Assembly: GCA_963807015.1 (NCBI GenBank)
Contig: CAWEAS010000002.1
Span: forward strand, 62,001 to 126,000
Direction of reading: 5' to 3'
DNA length: 64,000 bases
From: JAJPKK01 sp963807015
Lineage (GTDB): Bacteria; Pseudomonadota; Alphaproteobacteria; Rhizobiales; Xanthobacteraceae
The notes below the pieces were generated by a model. The model was not told where the DNA came from and made no database searches. It saw only the letters and a list, made by a program, of their open reading frames with translations. Position 1 is the first letter of the stretch, and every line of letters starts with the position of its first letter. This document shows positions 1-8,406 of this stretch, piece after piece. The translations under genes and the position numbers were made by a program.

Positions 1-1
1 G

Positions 2-769
2 AAGGGCACGGAGGTGAGGACCGTCATCAAGCACGTAACCAAGCGCCTGCGGAAACATTGGCCGAACACCCGCATCGTGTGGCGGGGCGATAGTCATTAC
101 GGTCGCGTCGAGGAGATGGAACGGGCGGAAAGCGACGGCACCGACTATATTTTTGGCCTCGCCGGCAATCCGGCGCTCGATGCGCTGGTGGCCGAAACCG
201 CCGACAATCTGCGTTTCCATCATGCCAGGGGCCATCAGAGCAAGCTGCGCACCTATGCGAGCTTTTTCTATCAGGCCGGCAGCTGGGATCGTCCGCGCAA
301 GGTGGTGGCGCGACTGGAGTGTTCGTTGCAGCCGGACGGCGAAGAGGGCACGGCAACCGGCATGCGCCAGGAGATTGACATCCGATATGTCGTCACCTCG
401 CTCAAAGGTTCGGCCCAGCACCTTTACGAGAATGTCTACTGCCAGCGCGGGCAGATGGAGAACCTGATCAAACTGCACAAGGCGCAACTGGCGTCAGACC
501 GCATGTCGTGTCACAGCGCGACGGCCAATCAGGTCCGGCTCATCCTCCATACCGCTGCGTTCTGGCTGATGCATGCCGTTCGCGCCGCGATCCCGCAGAC
601 CAGCCCGCTCGCCAAGGCTGAGTTCACGACGATGAGGCAACGCCTGATCAAGATCGGCGCGCGGGTGATCGAGCACACTGCGCGCATTCGCATACACCTA
701 CCCTCGAGTTGTCCCGAGCGGGCGTTGTTCCGCACCGTCGCGCTCAGCATCATGCCGTGCGGCCCATGA
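2..769 (+). CDS. IS1380-family transposase, C-terminal part (cut by window start)
   Basis: DDE-type transposase that would move its own insertion sequence. The frame is open from the first bases of the window, so the N-terminus lies outside; an internal GTG at 14 is not the true start. What remains includes the segment WRGDSHYGR, which resembles the acidic-residue region of the catalytic core, and later GQMENLIKLHK and NQVRLILHTAAFWLMHAVR, which I recognise as the conserved C-terminal half of IS1380-type transposases. The reading frame is intact to the TGA at 767-769. I could not identify the right-hand terminal inverted repeat in the bases that follow, so the end of the element is not defined. 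No partner gene is visible. Confidence 0.85.
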   Translation, partial: KGTEVRTVIKHVTKRLRKHWPNTRIVWRGDSHYGRVEEMERAESDGTDYIFGLAGNPALDALVAETADNLRFHHARGHQSKLRTYASFFYQAGSWDRPRKVVARLECSLQPDGEEGTATGMRQEIDIRYVVTSLKGSAQHLYENVYCQRGQMENLIKLHKAQLASDRMSCHSATANQVRLILHTAAFWLMHAVRAAIPQTSPLAKAEFTTMRQRLIKIGARVIEHTARIRIHLPSSCPERALFRTVALSIMPCGP

Positions 770-1072
770 GCCCCCGGGCGCGCAAGTTAGACAACCGCGG
801 AATATCGGAGGCATGCAGATCGCGGGAGGCCGCTCCCATTTGCCATGCTATGGATGATGCAAGGGCCGCGTCGGTTGCTCGTGCCTCGTCTAAACGCCGG
901 CCCGACAGCGACCACGATCGGGGACCGCCGCTCTAAAGCGTGGCCCACGGTCTCGCATATAATCTGCCCAAACTTCGGGGCGCCCTGTCCGAGCGGCAAT
1001 GTTAATGCGGACACAGCGCGGACACGACCCTTTTTGGTCTAACTCGTTTCGTGTCTAAGCTATTGATTTGAT
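770..1072. other. Gap with no recognisable gene
   Basis: About 300 bases between the transposase and the tRNA-Lys fragment. Short open frames exist on both strands but none has a ribosome binding site with a plausible product. The right end of the insertion sequence should lie here, but I see no convincing inverted repeat without the left end for comparison. Confidence 0.5.
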
Positions 1073-1117
1073 TGGTGGGCGCACAAGGACTGGAACCTTG
1101 GACCCGCTGATTAAGAG
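1073..1117 (-). other. tRNA-Lys(CTT) 3'-half fragment, possible attachment-site remnant
   Basis: Read on the minus strand these 45 bases match the 3' half of a tRNA: anticodon loop CTCTTAA (anticodon CTT), 3' anticodon strand TCAGC, a perfect T arm (CAAGG, TTCCAGT, CCTTG), acceptor strand TGCGCCC, discriminator A and encoded CCA. The expected 5' half is absent: the bases beyond 1117 contain no GGGCGCA acceptor strand or D arm. Duplicated tRNA 3' ends of about this size are typical of sites used by tyrosine integrases. No integrase is visible nearby, so the att interpretation is inference. Confidence 0.65.
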
Positions 1118-1217
1118 GCAGGGTTCGATCTGATCCAGGATAGCGGGAGCGTTATTGTGGGAACATTTGTGGGTAAATTGCGAAATCTCACGCAAATGCC
1201 CATAGAATTGCTTGTCC

Positions 1218-1307
1218 TGGCGGAGGGAGTGGGATTCGAACCCACGATACGGTTTCCCGTATACACGCTTTCCAAGCGAGCGCCTTCAGCCACTCGGCCA
1301 TCCCTCC
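1218..1307 (-). tRNA. tRNA-Ser(GGA)
   Basis: On the minus strand the acceptor strands GGAGGGA and TCCCTCC pair perfectly, followed by discriminator G and an encoded CCA (1218-1220). The anticodon loop reads CTTGGAAAG with anticodon GGA, and there is the long variable arm expected of class II tRNAs (a stem around TACGGGAAACCGTA) and a GGTTCGAATCC T arm. The length of 90 nt including CCA is normal. A good promoter lies about 60 bases upstream. Confidence 0.96.
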
Positions 1308-1371
1308 GTCCGCGGCGCTGCGACGATGCACAGACGAGAGGAAAGTGCGGCCGCAGCGACTTAGGGCCGGC

Positions 1372-1399
1372 ACTATAGTCGGCGCGACCGGCCTGACAA
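1372..1399 (-). promoter_or_regulatory. Sigma-70 type promoter of tRNA-Ser(GGA)
   Basis: On the minus strand, TTGTCA (1394-1399) and TATAGT (1372-1377) are separated by 16 bases. Both boxes are close to the housekeeping consensus, and transcription would start near 1365, giving a leader of roughly 58 nt before the tRNA. Confidence 0.6.
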
Positions 1400-1449
1400 G
1401 TCATTGGGCCGCGTCGTAAAATCCGGCGTTCCTCCCAACGTTCGCGATC

Positions 1450-2118
1450 GTGATGCTGCCATCGGATCAGACGACCTATCCCGCGACGCTCGGCCTTGTC
1501 CTGGCCGGCGGGCTTGCGCGCCGCATGGGCGGCGGCGGCGACAAGGCGTTCATCGAGATCGGGGGCGTCGCCATCCTGGACCGGGTGCTGGCGCGGCTGC
1601 GGCCCGCCTGCGCCGACGTCATCATCAACGCCAATGGGGATTTGGGGCGATTCGCACGCTTCGGCGCGCCAGTTGTCGCCGACAGCGTGCCGGACTTCCC
1701 GGGTCCGCTTGCCGGCATCCTGTCCGGCCTTGATTGGGCGGCGCAGCAAAGTCCGGCGACGGAGTGGCTTGTGAGTGCACCGGGCGATTGTCCGTTCCTG
1801 CCGGATGATCTTGTGCCGCGCCTGCACGCGGCGCGGCAAGCTGCGGGCACCCCACTCGCCTGCGCGAAGTCCGAAGGCAGGCTTCATCCCGTGATCGGGC
1901 TGTGGCCAGTGTCGGTGCGCGAGGAAATGCGCCGGGCTATTGTCGACGAAGGCCTGCGCAAGGTCGAACTTTGGGCATCGCGCCACGGCGTTGCCATTGC
2001 CGAATGGCCGGCGACACCGCTCGACCCGTTCTTCAACGTGAACACGCCTGAAGACGTACGAGAAGCCGAGCGCTTCGCGCGCACCGCAGAGGCGTTGGCG
2101 ACCCGCACGCGCGCCTGA
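1450..2118 (+). CDS. mobA: Molybdenum cofactor guanylyltransferase MobA
   Basis: Cytoplasmic enzyme that transfers GMP from GTP to molybdopterin, giving the guanine dinucleotide cofactor used by DMSO-reductase-type enzymes. The N-terminus has the nucleotidyltransferase signature LAGGLARRMGGGGDK (residues 18-32), with one or two extra glycines compared with the usual LAGGxxxRMGGxDK. PGDCPFLP (about 117-124) carries the metal-binding aspartate and FFNVNTPED is the usual C-terminal motif. The length of about 222 residues fits the family. The start is either GTG 1450 or ATG 1453; neither has a clear Shine-Dalgarno site. It stands alone after tRNA-Ser and converges on the next gene with a 15-base gap. 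A molybdenum hydroxylase subunit lies at 50.3-52.6 kb, but that family usually uses the cytosine form. Confidence 0.93.
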   Translation: MMLPSDQTTYPATLGLVLAGGLARRMGGGGDKAFIEIGGVAILDRVLARLRPACADVIINANGDLGRFARFGAPVVADSVPDFPGPLAGILSGLDWAAQQSPATEWLVSAPGDCPFLPDDLVPRLHAARQAAGTPLACAKSEGRLHPVIGLWPVSVREEMRRAIVDEGLRKVELWASRHGVAIAEWPATPLDPFFNVNTPEDVREAERFARTAEALATRTRA

Positions 2119-2133
2119 GGCCAAAGCTCTCGA

Positions 2134-3216
2134 TCACAGGGCGACGCGCTCCACGGGCTGCGCGAGTTCGCGCCACAAGGTGATGAGCACGGCGAGCAGC
2201 GCCGGGCCGAGAAACAACCCCAACAGGCCGAAGCTCTCGACGCCGCCCAGTATCCCGAGCAGCACCCACACGAAGGGCAACCGCGTCGAGCCGCCGATCA
2301 GGACTGGACGGACGAAATGATCGGCGACGAAGACGACGAGCGTGCCGAACGCGATCAGTCCGATGGCCGCGACGATCTGCTCTTGCGCCAGCAGCCAAAG
2401 GCCCGCGCCGATGAAAACCAGCGGCGAGGCGAACGGGATTGCGGACAACAGGCCGGTCAGGACGCCGAACAGTCCCGGATGCGGCACGCCGGCAATGGCG
2501 TAGGCGACGCCAAGCAATATCGCCTCAGCGAGACCGACCAGCAGAAGCCCGTCGACGGTGCCCCTAACCGCAAGAGTCGCCACGCAAGCGAGCGCGTACC
2601 CCTTCGGTCCGAACAGGCGGTCCGCAACCGCCCGCGTCTGTTGCATCAGGCTATCGCTGTTGCGGAAGACGAAAAATACGATCAGCAAGGCGAACGCGAG
2701 GGTGGTGATACGCCGTGCCGCCTGTCGTCCAATCATGCCGCCCCATTCCGTGAGCGAGCTGATGTTCGCGGATTCGAACGGATTGCTCTCCGGTTTGAGA
2801 TGCGTGTTCAGCCAGTCGGCAATTGCAGGCCCGACCATTGGCAGGCCACTGATCCAGACGGGCGCCGCGAAGCCTTCCTTGCGCGTCTCGATCACCCACA
2901 GGATGAGACTGCGCGCCTCGTGCACCGCCTGGATCGCCGCGATCACCAGCGGAATTAGAATAACAAGCGCGATGAGCACGGTGATCGCGGCCGCCGCGGT
3001 GTTGCGTCCCAGACGATGGCGCGCGACGACAAAAAGCGGCCAAGTGGCGATGGCGAGGACGACCGCCCACGCCAACGCCGCCAGGAAGTGGGTCAGCATG
3101 AAGATCGCCGCCCCGAATAACGCGAGGACCGCGGCGATGAACGCGAATCGCTGCGCCCTGGTTGGCTGTTCTGGGGCCTGAAAGTTCATTTGCTCCATCG
3201 AGTCATCCGACAACAT
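2134..3216 (-). CDS. AI-2E family transporter (UPF0118/PerM-like membrane protein)
   Basis: Polytopic inner-membrane protein of 360 residues, the normal length for the AI-2E/UPF0118 family. Two hydrophobic segments lie near residues 25-65, another near 75-97, a large soluble stretch at about 100-165, and then a block of segments to the end. The tail holds the family's typical run: GLLSAIPFASPLVFIGA, then DHFVRPVLIGGSTRLPF, then a glycine-rich GILGGVESFGLLGLFLGP. Members are variously reported as exporters of autoinducer-2 or as Na+/H+ antiporters, so the substrate here is unknown. Several Met codons close together (residues 1, 7, 10) leave the exact start open. It stands alone between mobA and an ABC operon. 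Confidence 0.88.
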   Translation of the reverse strand: MLSDDSMEQMNFQAPEQPTRAQRFAFIAAVLALFGAAIFMLTHFLAALAWAVVLAIATWPLFVVARHRLGRNTAAAAITVLIALVILIPLVIAAIQAVHEARSLILWVIETRKEGFAAPVWISGLPMVGPAIADWLNTHLKPESNPFESANISSLTEWGGMIGRQAARRITTLAFALLIVFFVFRNSDSLMQQTRAVADRLFGPKGYALACVATLAVRGTVDGLLLVGLAEAILLGVAYAIAGVPHPGLFGVLTGLLSAIPFASPLVFIGAGLWLLAQEQIVAAIGLIAFGTLVVFVADHFVRPVLIGGSTRLPFVWVLLGILGGVESFGLLGLFLGPALLAVLITLWRELAQPVERVAL

Positions 3217-3384
3217 GGCACCGGCTGCTCGCCGGCATCGGGCTTCGGCGGAGGCTATTGTAACGCATTCCCTGGCAAATTAGTCGGATGCCGCGGGCGA
3301 GGCGCGCTTGACCGCAGGTGGGCTCATGGAGCCCATGGGGCCGGTCAGCGGCCGGACCCGTTGGCATTGCTCACCCTACGCGTC

Positions 3385-4479
3385 TCAAGGATTGAAGATC
3401 GCGGTCCATTCGTCGCGGAGTGCCTTGAGCTTAGGCGTGGTCAGCGCCTGCCAGTCCACACTGATGAGCTTGAGGCTGTCGATGCTCGGTGCGTAATCGG
3501 GCAGCGGGCTTTTGAAGCCACTGCGGCCCGACACCATGGCTTCGCCCTTCACGATGATGGTTTGGCCCTCTTCGGAGAGCACGAAATCGACCCATAGTTT
3601 GGCAGCGTTCGGGTGCGGCGCCTTCTTGAGGATGAACATGTTCTGCGGCAACAGCACCGCGCCTTCCTCCGGCAGCATGAATTTCAGCTTCCCGCCCTTC
3701 TGATTGTACTGGTAGGCGCGGGTGGGCATGCCTGAATAGGCCATCAAGTCCTCGCCGGTGACCAGGCGACCGGCAATCTGCTCGGAGCGGATCAGGAACG
3801 ACGGCTTCATCTTGGCGACGGATTTGAAATAGTCCTCCTTGAGCAATTCGCGCTGTCCGGCATAGGTCGAAAGATAGGCGACGGACTTCGAGACGTCGCC
3901 GATGCTCATTCGCCCCGGCGGCACCGCATTGATCACGTCCTTCCATGACTTGCCGTCGAACTTGAGCTGATCGGTGCTCCACATCGGCACGAACAAGTAC
4001 GCACCGTTGAAGGCGAACACGCCTTTCTTGCCGAGGCCGCGCGCGATCACGTCGGCGTAATACTTGTACTGCGGCGAATCGTATTCGAGGGCATCGCCAG
4101 CCGCGGCGCGCTCGAATACCCACGGCGGCGAGCCGACGGCCGCGACGTCGATCGTCACCCGGTTAGCGTTGATCTCCTGTTCGACCCGCGTCACCAGGGC
4201 CGCCGTCGCGGACAGCTGATAATGGACGGCGAACGAGTTGGGCAGGCCGTAGTGTCGGCGGAATGCGGCTGTCAGCGCATCATTGGTCTCGGGCTGAATG
4301 ACGACATCCCAATAGGTGAGGCTGCCCTCCTTCTTGGCGCCGTCGATGAGCGTCGTCAGGCGCACCTTTTCCTCCGGTGATGCGCCCTGGAGTGCCGGCG
4401 GTTCTTGCGCGAACGCAGGACGCGCGACACCGGCGATCAGGACAACAGCAAGCAGCACGGACTGGAGCAGCCGGGACAT
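3385..4479 (-). CDS. ABC transporter substrate-binding protein (Fe3+/polyamine-type)
   Basis: Periplasmic binding protein of an importer, last gene of a permease-ATPase-binding protein operon on the minus strand. The start at 4479 is favoured over an upstream ATG because GGGAGG lies just before it and the protein then begins with a clean Sec signal: MSRLLQSVLLAVVLIAGVARPAFA, cleaved after AFA. The mature part resembles the SBP_bac_6/8 iron-type family (EEKVRLTTLIDGAKKEGSLT near the N-terminus, HPNAAKLWVDFVLSEEGQ near the C-terminus). The ligand could be ferric iron, a polyamine, a phosphonate or another small anion; sequence alone does not decide. It begins 25 bases after the ATPase stop. Confidence 0.88.
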   Translation of the reverse strand: MSRLLQSVLLAVVLIAGVARPAFAQEPPALQGASPEEKVRLTTLIDGAKKEGSLTYWDVVIQPETNDALTAAFRRHYGLPNSFAVHYQLSATAALVTRVEQEINANRVTIDVAAVGSPPWVFERAAAGDALEYDSPQYKYYADVIARGLGKKGVFAFNGAYLFVPMWSTDQLKFDGKSWKDVINAVPPGRMSIGDVSKSVAYLSTYAGQRELLKEDYFKSVAKMKPSFLIRSEQIAGRLVTGEDLMAYSGMPTRAYQYNQKGGKLKFMLPEEGAVLLPQNMFILKKAPHPNAAKLWVDFVLSEEGQTIIVKGEAMVSGRSGFKSPLPDYAPSIDSLKLISVDWQALTTPKLKALRDEWTAIFNP

Positions 4480-4504
4480 CGAGATCCTCCCTGGTTTGCG
4501 GCCA

Positions 4505-5647
4505 TTATTCTCCGGCAGCAACGCCGTCGGCAACGAAAACGATGCAATCCTCCGCCGCCATTGTGATCGTCACGGGTTCCCCCGCATGCAGTCCACGTGG
4601 CGGCTGGATGGCACCGATTTCGATGCCGCCGACGGCAACGATCAATTCCTCCTCGAGGCCGAGAAAGGACGCGGCGCGCACGACGCCGCTGATCGTCAGC
4701 GCATTCGGCGCTCCTGCGCCATCGGGACGCGCTACCGTCCCGCCGCTCTTCTCCACGGCAACATGATGCTTACGGATGCAGGCCAGCACGCTCGCCCCCT
4801 CCGCCGGCCGCTCGCCACGCAACTCGCCGCAAAGACGGACGCCGTCAGCGAGGGCTACGTCGACGAGAAAAGCGCCGTCTCCGCACGGCGATGCGCGCAC
4901 GGCTTTGCCAGGCAGCACGTTGAGGCCGAGAAATTCGGCGACAAAAGGCGTCTGCGGCCGGGCGAATACGCTGCGCGGATTGCCGATGGTCTCGATCCGA
5001 CCGGCGTTCATCACGGCGACCGTCTCGGCGAGCGAAAACGCTTCGGCCTGGTCATGGGTGACATAGATCGCCGTAAAGCCGAGGCGCTCCTGCAGCACGG
5101 CCAGTTCCATGCGCATGCGCGCACGGAGTTGGGCATCGAGATTCGACATCGGCTCGTCGAACAGCACCAGTCGCGGCTCGTGCACGAGCGCGCGGGCGAG
5201 CGCGACACGCTGCTGCTGGCCGCCCGAAAGCGCGGTCGCCGGCTTGTCGTGCACCGCCGCAAGCCCGACCATATCGAGGATGCGGCCGGTGCGAGCCGTA
5301 ATCTCGGTCTTGCCGATGCCGCGCACTTTCAGGGGGAAGCCGACATTCTGGGCCACCGTCATATGCGGCCACACCGCGTATGACTGGAACACGATCCCGA
5401 GTTCGCGCTCCTCAGGCTTGAGGTCGATTCCCGCATCGTGGTCGAACATGGGCGCGTCGCCGATCGTGATCAACCCGCTATCCCCGGTTTCGAGGCCGGC
5501 GAGGCAGCGCAGAATCGTCGTCTTGCCGCAGCCCGATGGCCCGAGCAGCGCAAGCGTATGGCCTTGCTCGATCTCGAAAGAAACGCCGTCGACGGCGACA
5601 AGCTCGCCGAACCGTTTGCGCAATTCCTTGACGCGTAGGAATGCCAC
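4505..5647 (-). CDS. ABC transporter ATP-binding protein (PotA/FbpC-like)
   Basis: Cytoplasmic ATPase that powers the importer encoded with it. Walker A is GPSGCGKT (residues 36-43), Q-loop glutamine at about 88, signature LSGGQQQ (140-146), Walker B LVLFDEP (160-166) and the H-loop in YVTHD. After about residue 235 there is a C-terminal TOBE-like regulatory domain, as in spermidine/iron transporters, giving the usual 380-residue length. It begins 12 bases after the permease gene, so the two are probably co-transcribed. No key residue is missing. Confidence 0.93.
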   Translation of the reverse strand: MAFLRVKELRKRFGELVAVDGVSFEIEQGHTLALLGPSGCGKTTILRCLAGLETGDSGLITIGDAPMFDHDAGIDLKPEERELGIVFQSYAVWPHMTVAQNVGFPLKVRGIGKTEITARTGRILDMVGLAAVHDKPATALSGGQQQRVALARALVHEPRLVLFDEPMSNLDAQLRARMRMELAVLQERLGFTAIYVTHDQAEAFSLAETVAVMNAGRIETIGNPRSVFARPQTPFVAEFLGLNVLPGKAVRASPCGDGAFLVDVALADGVRLCGELRGERPAEGASVLACIRKHHVAVEKSGGTVARPDGAGAPNALTISGVVRAASFLGLEEELIVAVGGIEIGAIQPPRGLHAGEPVTITMAAEDCIVFVADGVAAGE

Positions 5648-5659
5648 GGGATTTTTCCG

Positions 5660-7441
5660 TCAAGCCTGGAGCAACGAAGCGCGTGTCGCCCGGAACAGTC
5701 CGAACGCGAGCAGGAGCAGCGCAAGCTGGACCACCGCGAGCGCGGCCACGAAACCGAAGCTGCGCTCGCTCAGGACGACGAGGGCGACGCTGATGGTCTC
5801 GGTACCCTGGGCGTAGAGCAGGATGGTGGCGCCGAGTTCGCGGATGAAGATCACGAACAGCATGAGCCAGGCGGCCACGATGGCCGGCATCAGCAGCGGC
5901 AGCAGCACGTGGCGCATGGTCTGGAGCCAGCTTGCCCCGCTGGCGCGGGCGCTCTCCTCAAGCTCTGGATTGATAGCAAGCACCATCGCCGACACGGTGC
6001 GCGTCGCGAACGGGAAAAACCGCGCGACATAAGCGATCAAGATGATCGCGAGAGTCGAATAGAGTGGGGTGCGGATCGCAAGGATCAGAAAGCCGAGGCC
6101 GAGGATGATGCCGGGAATGCCGAGTGGCAGCGAAAGGATGCCGTCGATCAGCGCCCGACGCCTGCGGGCACGGCGATTGACGTAATAAGCCTGCAAGGCG
6201 CTGATGGCGACGCCCGCCGTTGCGCCCACGATGGCCAGAAACAGGCTGTTCAGAATTGCTTGCTGAGTCAGCGCGTAATCGAACAGGATATATTCGAAAT
6301 TATGGATGGTCATCGTGGCGGCGGTGAGCTTGCCGGTCCAGATCGATGATAACGACACCATCAGGAGCGCCATGACCGGCAGCACCACGCCGCAACCGAT
6401 GTACAGCAGCTCCAGCGCGAGCGCGGCTGCGCGCCCGCCTCTCCGCAGGACAATGATGCGCGGTCGATAGCCCTTGCCGCTGACGGTCTCGAACCGGCGC
6501 CGATCCATGTAGCGGCGTTGCAGCACGGTAATCAGGATCGTCACCACCATCACCACGACGCCGAACGCCGCCGCCCGGCCGAGGTCGGAGGGATATTGCA
6601 CGAGACCGAAAATCTCGGTCGGCATGGTGCGGATGCCGCGCGGCGACGCAAGCGCCAGCGGCACGTCAAAGAGCCCGGCGCTGGTCACGAACACGATGAG
6701 CGCCGCCGACATCAGCGCCGGAAACAGCAGCGGCACGGTGATAAGACGCAGCGTCGTCCAGAAGCCCGCGCCGTGCACCCGGGCGGCATCCTCCAGCGCA
6801 GGATCCATCTGCCGCATCGGCGCGATGACGAAGAGGTAAACGTAAGGCGTATAGAACAGCGACAGCACGAACGTGGCGCCGCCGACGCCGTAGATCGGGA
6901 TCAGGTCTGCGGGCAGGCCGAAGAGATCGCTCAGGAGCCGGCTCAGGATGCCGCTGTGCGGTGCCGCCAGATATACCCAGGAGATCGCGCCCACATAGGG
7001 CGACAGGAAGAACGGCACGAGGTTGAAGACTTCGAACCAGCGCCGTCCCGGCATGTCGGTGCGGGATACGATGAAGGCGAGGCCAAAGCCGAGGACGCAG
7101 CTAATGGCCGTCGCGCCCAGTCCGCAGATGACCGTGTTGCCGACCGCCTGATAGAACCGCGGATCGGAGAACAATCCGCTGAAATTTGCACCCGAGAGCG
7201 CCGGCCCGGCGTCATCCCAATAGATGAGGCTGCGGACCATGGTTGCGATGAACGGTCCGAGGATCAGCGCAATGCCGATGACGACCCCGCTCGCCGGCAG
7301 GACGATTTCGGCGAAACGCGATGTTTTCATCGCCTCTTGGATGCCCTTCCCCTCGACGCAAGCGTGCTTGTCCGGCCCCAAGTTCGGGAGGGAATCCTTC
7401 GGACTTTCATCCGGAGCAGAGGGGGGCATCTCGCCATGCAT
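5660..7441 (-). CDS. Double-domain ABC permease (FbpB-like fusion)
   Basis: Inner-membrane channel with two complete permease halves in one chain. Each half carries an EAA loop for docking the ATPase: EDAARVHGAGFWTTLRLITV in the first and EESARASGASWLQTMRHVL in the second. About twelve hydrophobic segments are visible. First gene of the operon. Three starts are possible: 7495, 7441 (GAGG five bases upstream, chosen here) and 7330 (MKTSRFAEIVLP, immediately before the first membrane segment, as in many homologues). If 7441 is right the protein has an unusual soluble tail of about 37 residues rich in Pro, Asp and Lys. Divergent from the aldolase gene. Confidence 0.9.
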   Translation of the reverse strand: MHGEMPPSAPDESPKDSLPNLGPDKHACVEGKGIQEAMKTSRFAEIVLPASGVVIGIALILGPFIATMVRSLIYWDDAGPALSGANFSGLFSDPRFYQAVGNTVICGLGATAISCVLGFGLAFIVSRTDMPGRRWFEVFNLVPFFLSPYVGAISWVYLAAPHSGILSRLLSDLFGLPADLIPIYGVGGATFVLSLFYTPYVYLFVIAPMRQMDPALEDAARVHGAGFWTTLRLITVPLLFPALMSAALIVFVTSAGLFDVPLALASPRGIRTMPTEIFGLVQYPSDLGRAAAFGVVVMVVTILITVLQRRYMDRRRFETVSGKGYRPRIIVLRRGGRAAALALELLYIGCGVVLPVMALLMVSLSSIWTGKLTAATMTIHNFEYILFDYALTQQAILNSLFLAIVGATAGVAISALQAYYVNRRARRRRALIDGILSLPLGIPGIILGLGFLILAIRTPLYSTLAIILIAYVARFFPFATRTVSAMVLAINPELEESARASGASWLQTMRHVLLPLLMPAIVAAWLMLFVIFIRELGATILLYAQGTETISVALVVLSERSFGFVAALAVVQLALLLLAFGLFRATRASLLQA

Positions 7442-7584
7442 AACCGCCTCATAGCGTATGATGCTGAAAAGGTGCAGACCTTTCGGCACGGTCATGCGTA
7501 AACGGAAGACGTCCGCTGGTTCGTGGCGTGGCGGCTGTTATGCTGCCCGCTTGAATAAGCCCTGGATCGGGAGGGGAAGGCGCC

Positions 7585-8373
7585 ATGCACTATTCCAGCT
7601 TTGCGGCAGCCGCCGCCTGGATCGTCGTCACCGCAGCGATGCCTCCCGCAGCGGCGCAGGCGCCTGACATCGCCGCCGCGATCGAGGACCTTGCGACCGC
7701 AAGCCGCATCCTCGCCGACCAGGGCGTGGTCGATGCCTACGGCCACGTGAGCATCCGCGACCCGCGCAACCCCAATCGCTATTTGATGTCCCGTTCGATC
7801 GCACCGGCGCGGGTGACTGCCGCCGACATCATGGAGTTCGACCTCGATTCGAACCCCATCGATCGTCAGGGGCGCGGCATCTTCATCGAGCGGTTCATCC
7901 ATGGGGAAGTCTATAAGGCGCGGCCGGACGTCAACGCCGTCGTGCACACCCATTCGCCGACGGTCGTGCCTTTCAGCGTCACCCAAGTGCCGCTGCGGCC
8001 GATGATGCACACCGCGGCTTTCCTGTGGAAAGGTGTCCCGGTCTGGGAAATCCGCGATGCCGAAGCGGTTACCGACCTCCTGGTGCGCAATCCGACGCTC
8101 GGGAAGTCGCTCGCGACGATGCTCGGCGACAAGCCGGTCGCGCTGATGCGCGGCCATGGCGACGTGGTGGTCGGCAAGGACGTGAAGCAGGCGGTGCTTC
8201 GTGCCGTCTACACCGAGGTCAACGCCCGCGAACTCGCGATCGCCCACGGTCTCGGCGGGCCCATCATGTTCATCTCCGCCGAGGAGGGCGCCTTCAAAGA
8301 CAAGCAGCAGAACGACGAGGCGCGCACCTGGGACCTGTGGAAGGAACGCGTGACCAAGAAAATCGAGAATTGA
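7585..8373 (+). CDS. Class II aldolase/adducin family protein with signal peptide
   Basis: Member of the zinc-dependent class II aldolase fold (fuculose-phosphate aldolase, RhaD, adducin head). The zinc-site histidines are present: HTHS (H121, H123) and RGHG (H191). A FIERFIHGEVY segment around residues 100-110 sits where the catalytic acid is expected. The first 26 residues form a convincing Sec signal (a run of alanines, IVVTAAM, then PPAAAQA), unusual for an otherwise cytosolic enzyme family. Substrate unknown. Preceded by GGGAGGGG-like bases and divergent from the ABC permease, sharing a short intergenic region; followed after 33 bases by the CBS-BON gene. Confidence 0.85.
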   Translation: MHYSSFAAAAAWIVVTAAMPPAAAQAPDIAAAIEDLATASRILADQGVVDAYGHVSIRDPRNPNRYLMSRSIAPARVTAADIMEFDLDSNPIDRQGRGIFIERFIHGEVYKARPDVNAVVHTHSPTVVPFSVTQVPLRPMMHTAAFLWKGVPVWEIRDAEAVTDLLVRNPTLGKSLATMLGDKPVALMRGHGDVVVGKDVKQAVLRAVYTEVNARELAIAHGLGGPIMFISAEEGAFKDKQQNDEARTWDLWKERVTKKIEN

Positions 8374-8406
8374 TTTGGTTTCGACTTCGCAAAACCGGAG
8401 CTGCAG

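Noticed and set aside
1111..2124. A 337-codon minus-strand frame covering mobA and tRNA-Ser
   Set aside because: It runs straight through the tRNA gene and opposite mobA, so it is not a gene.
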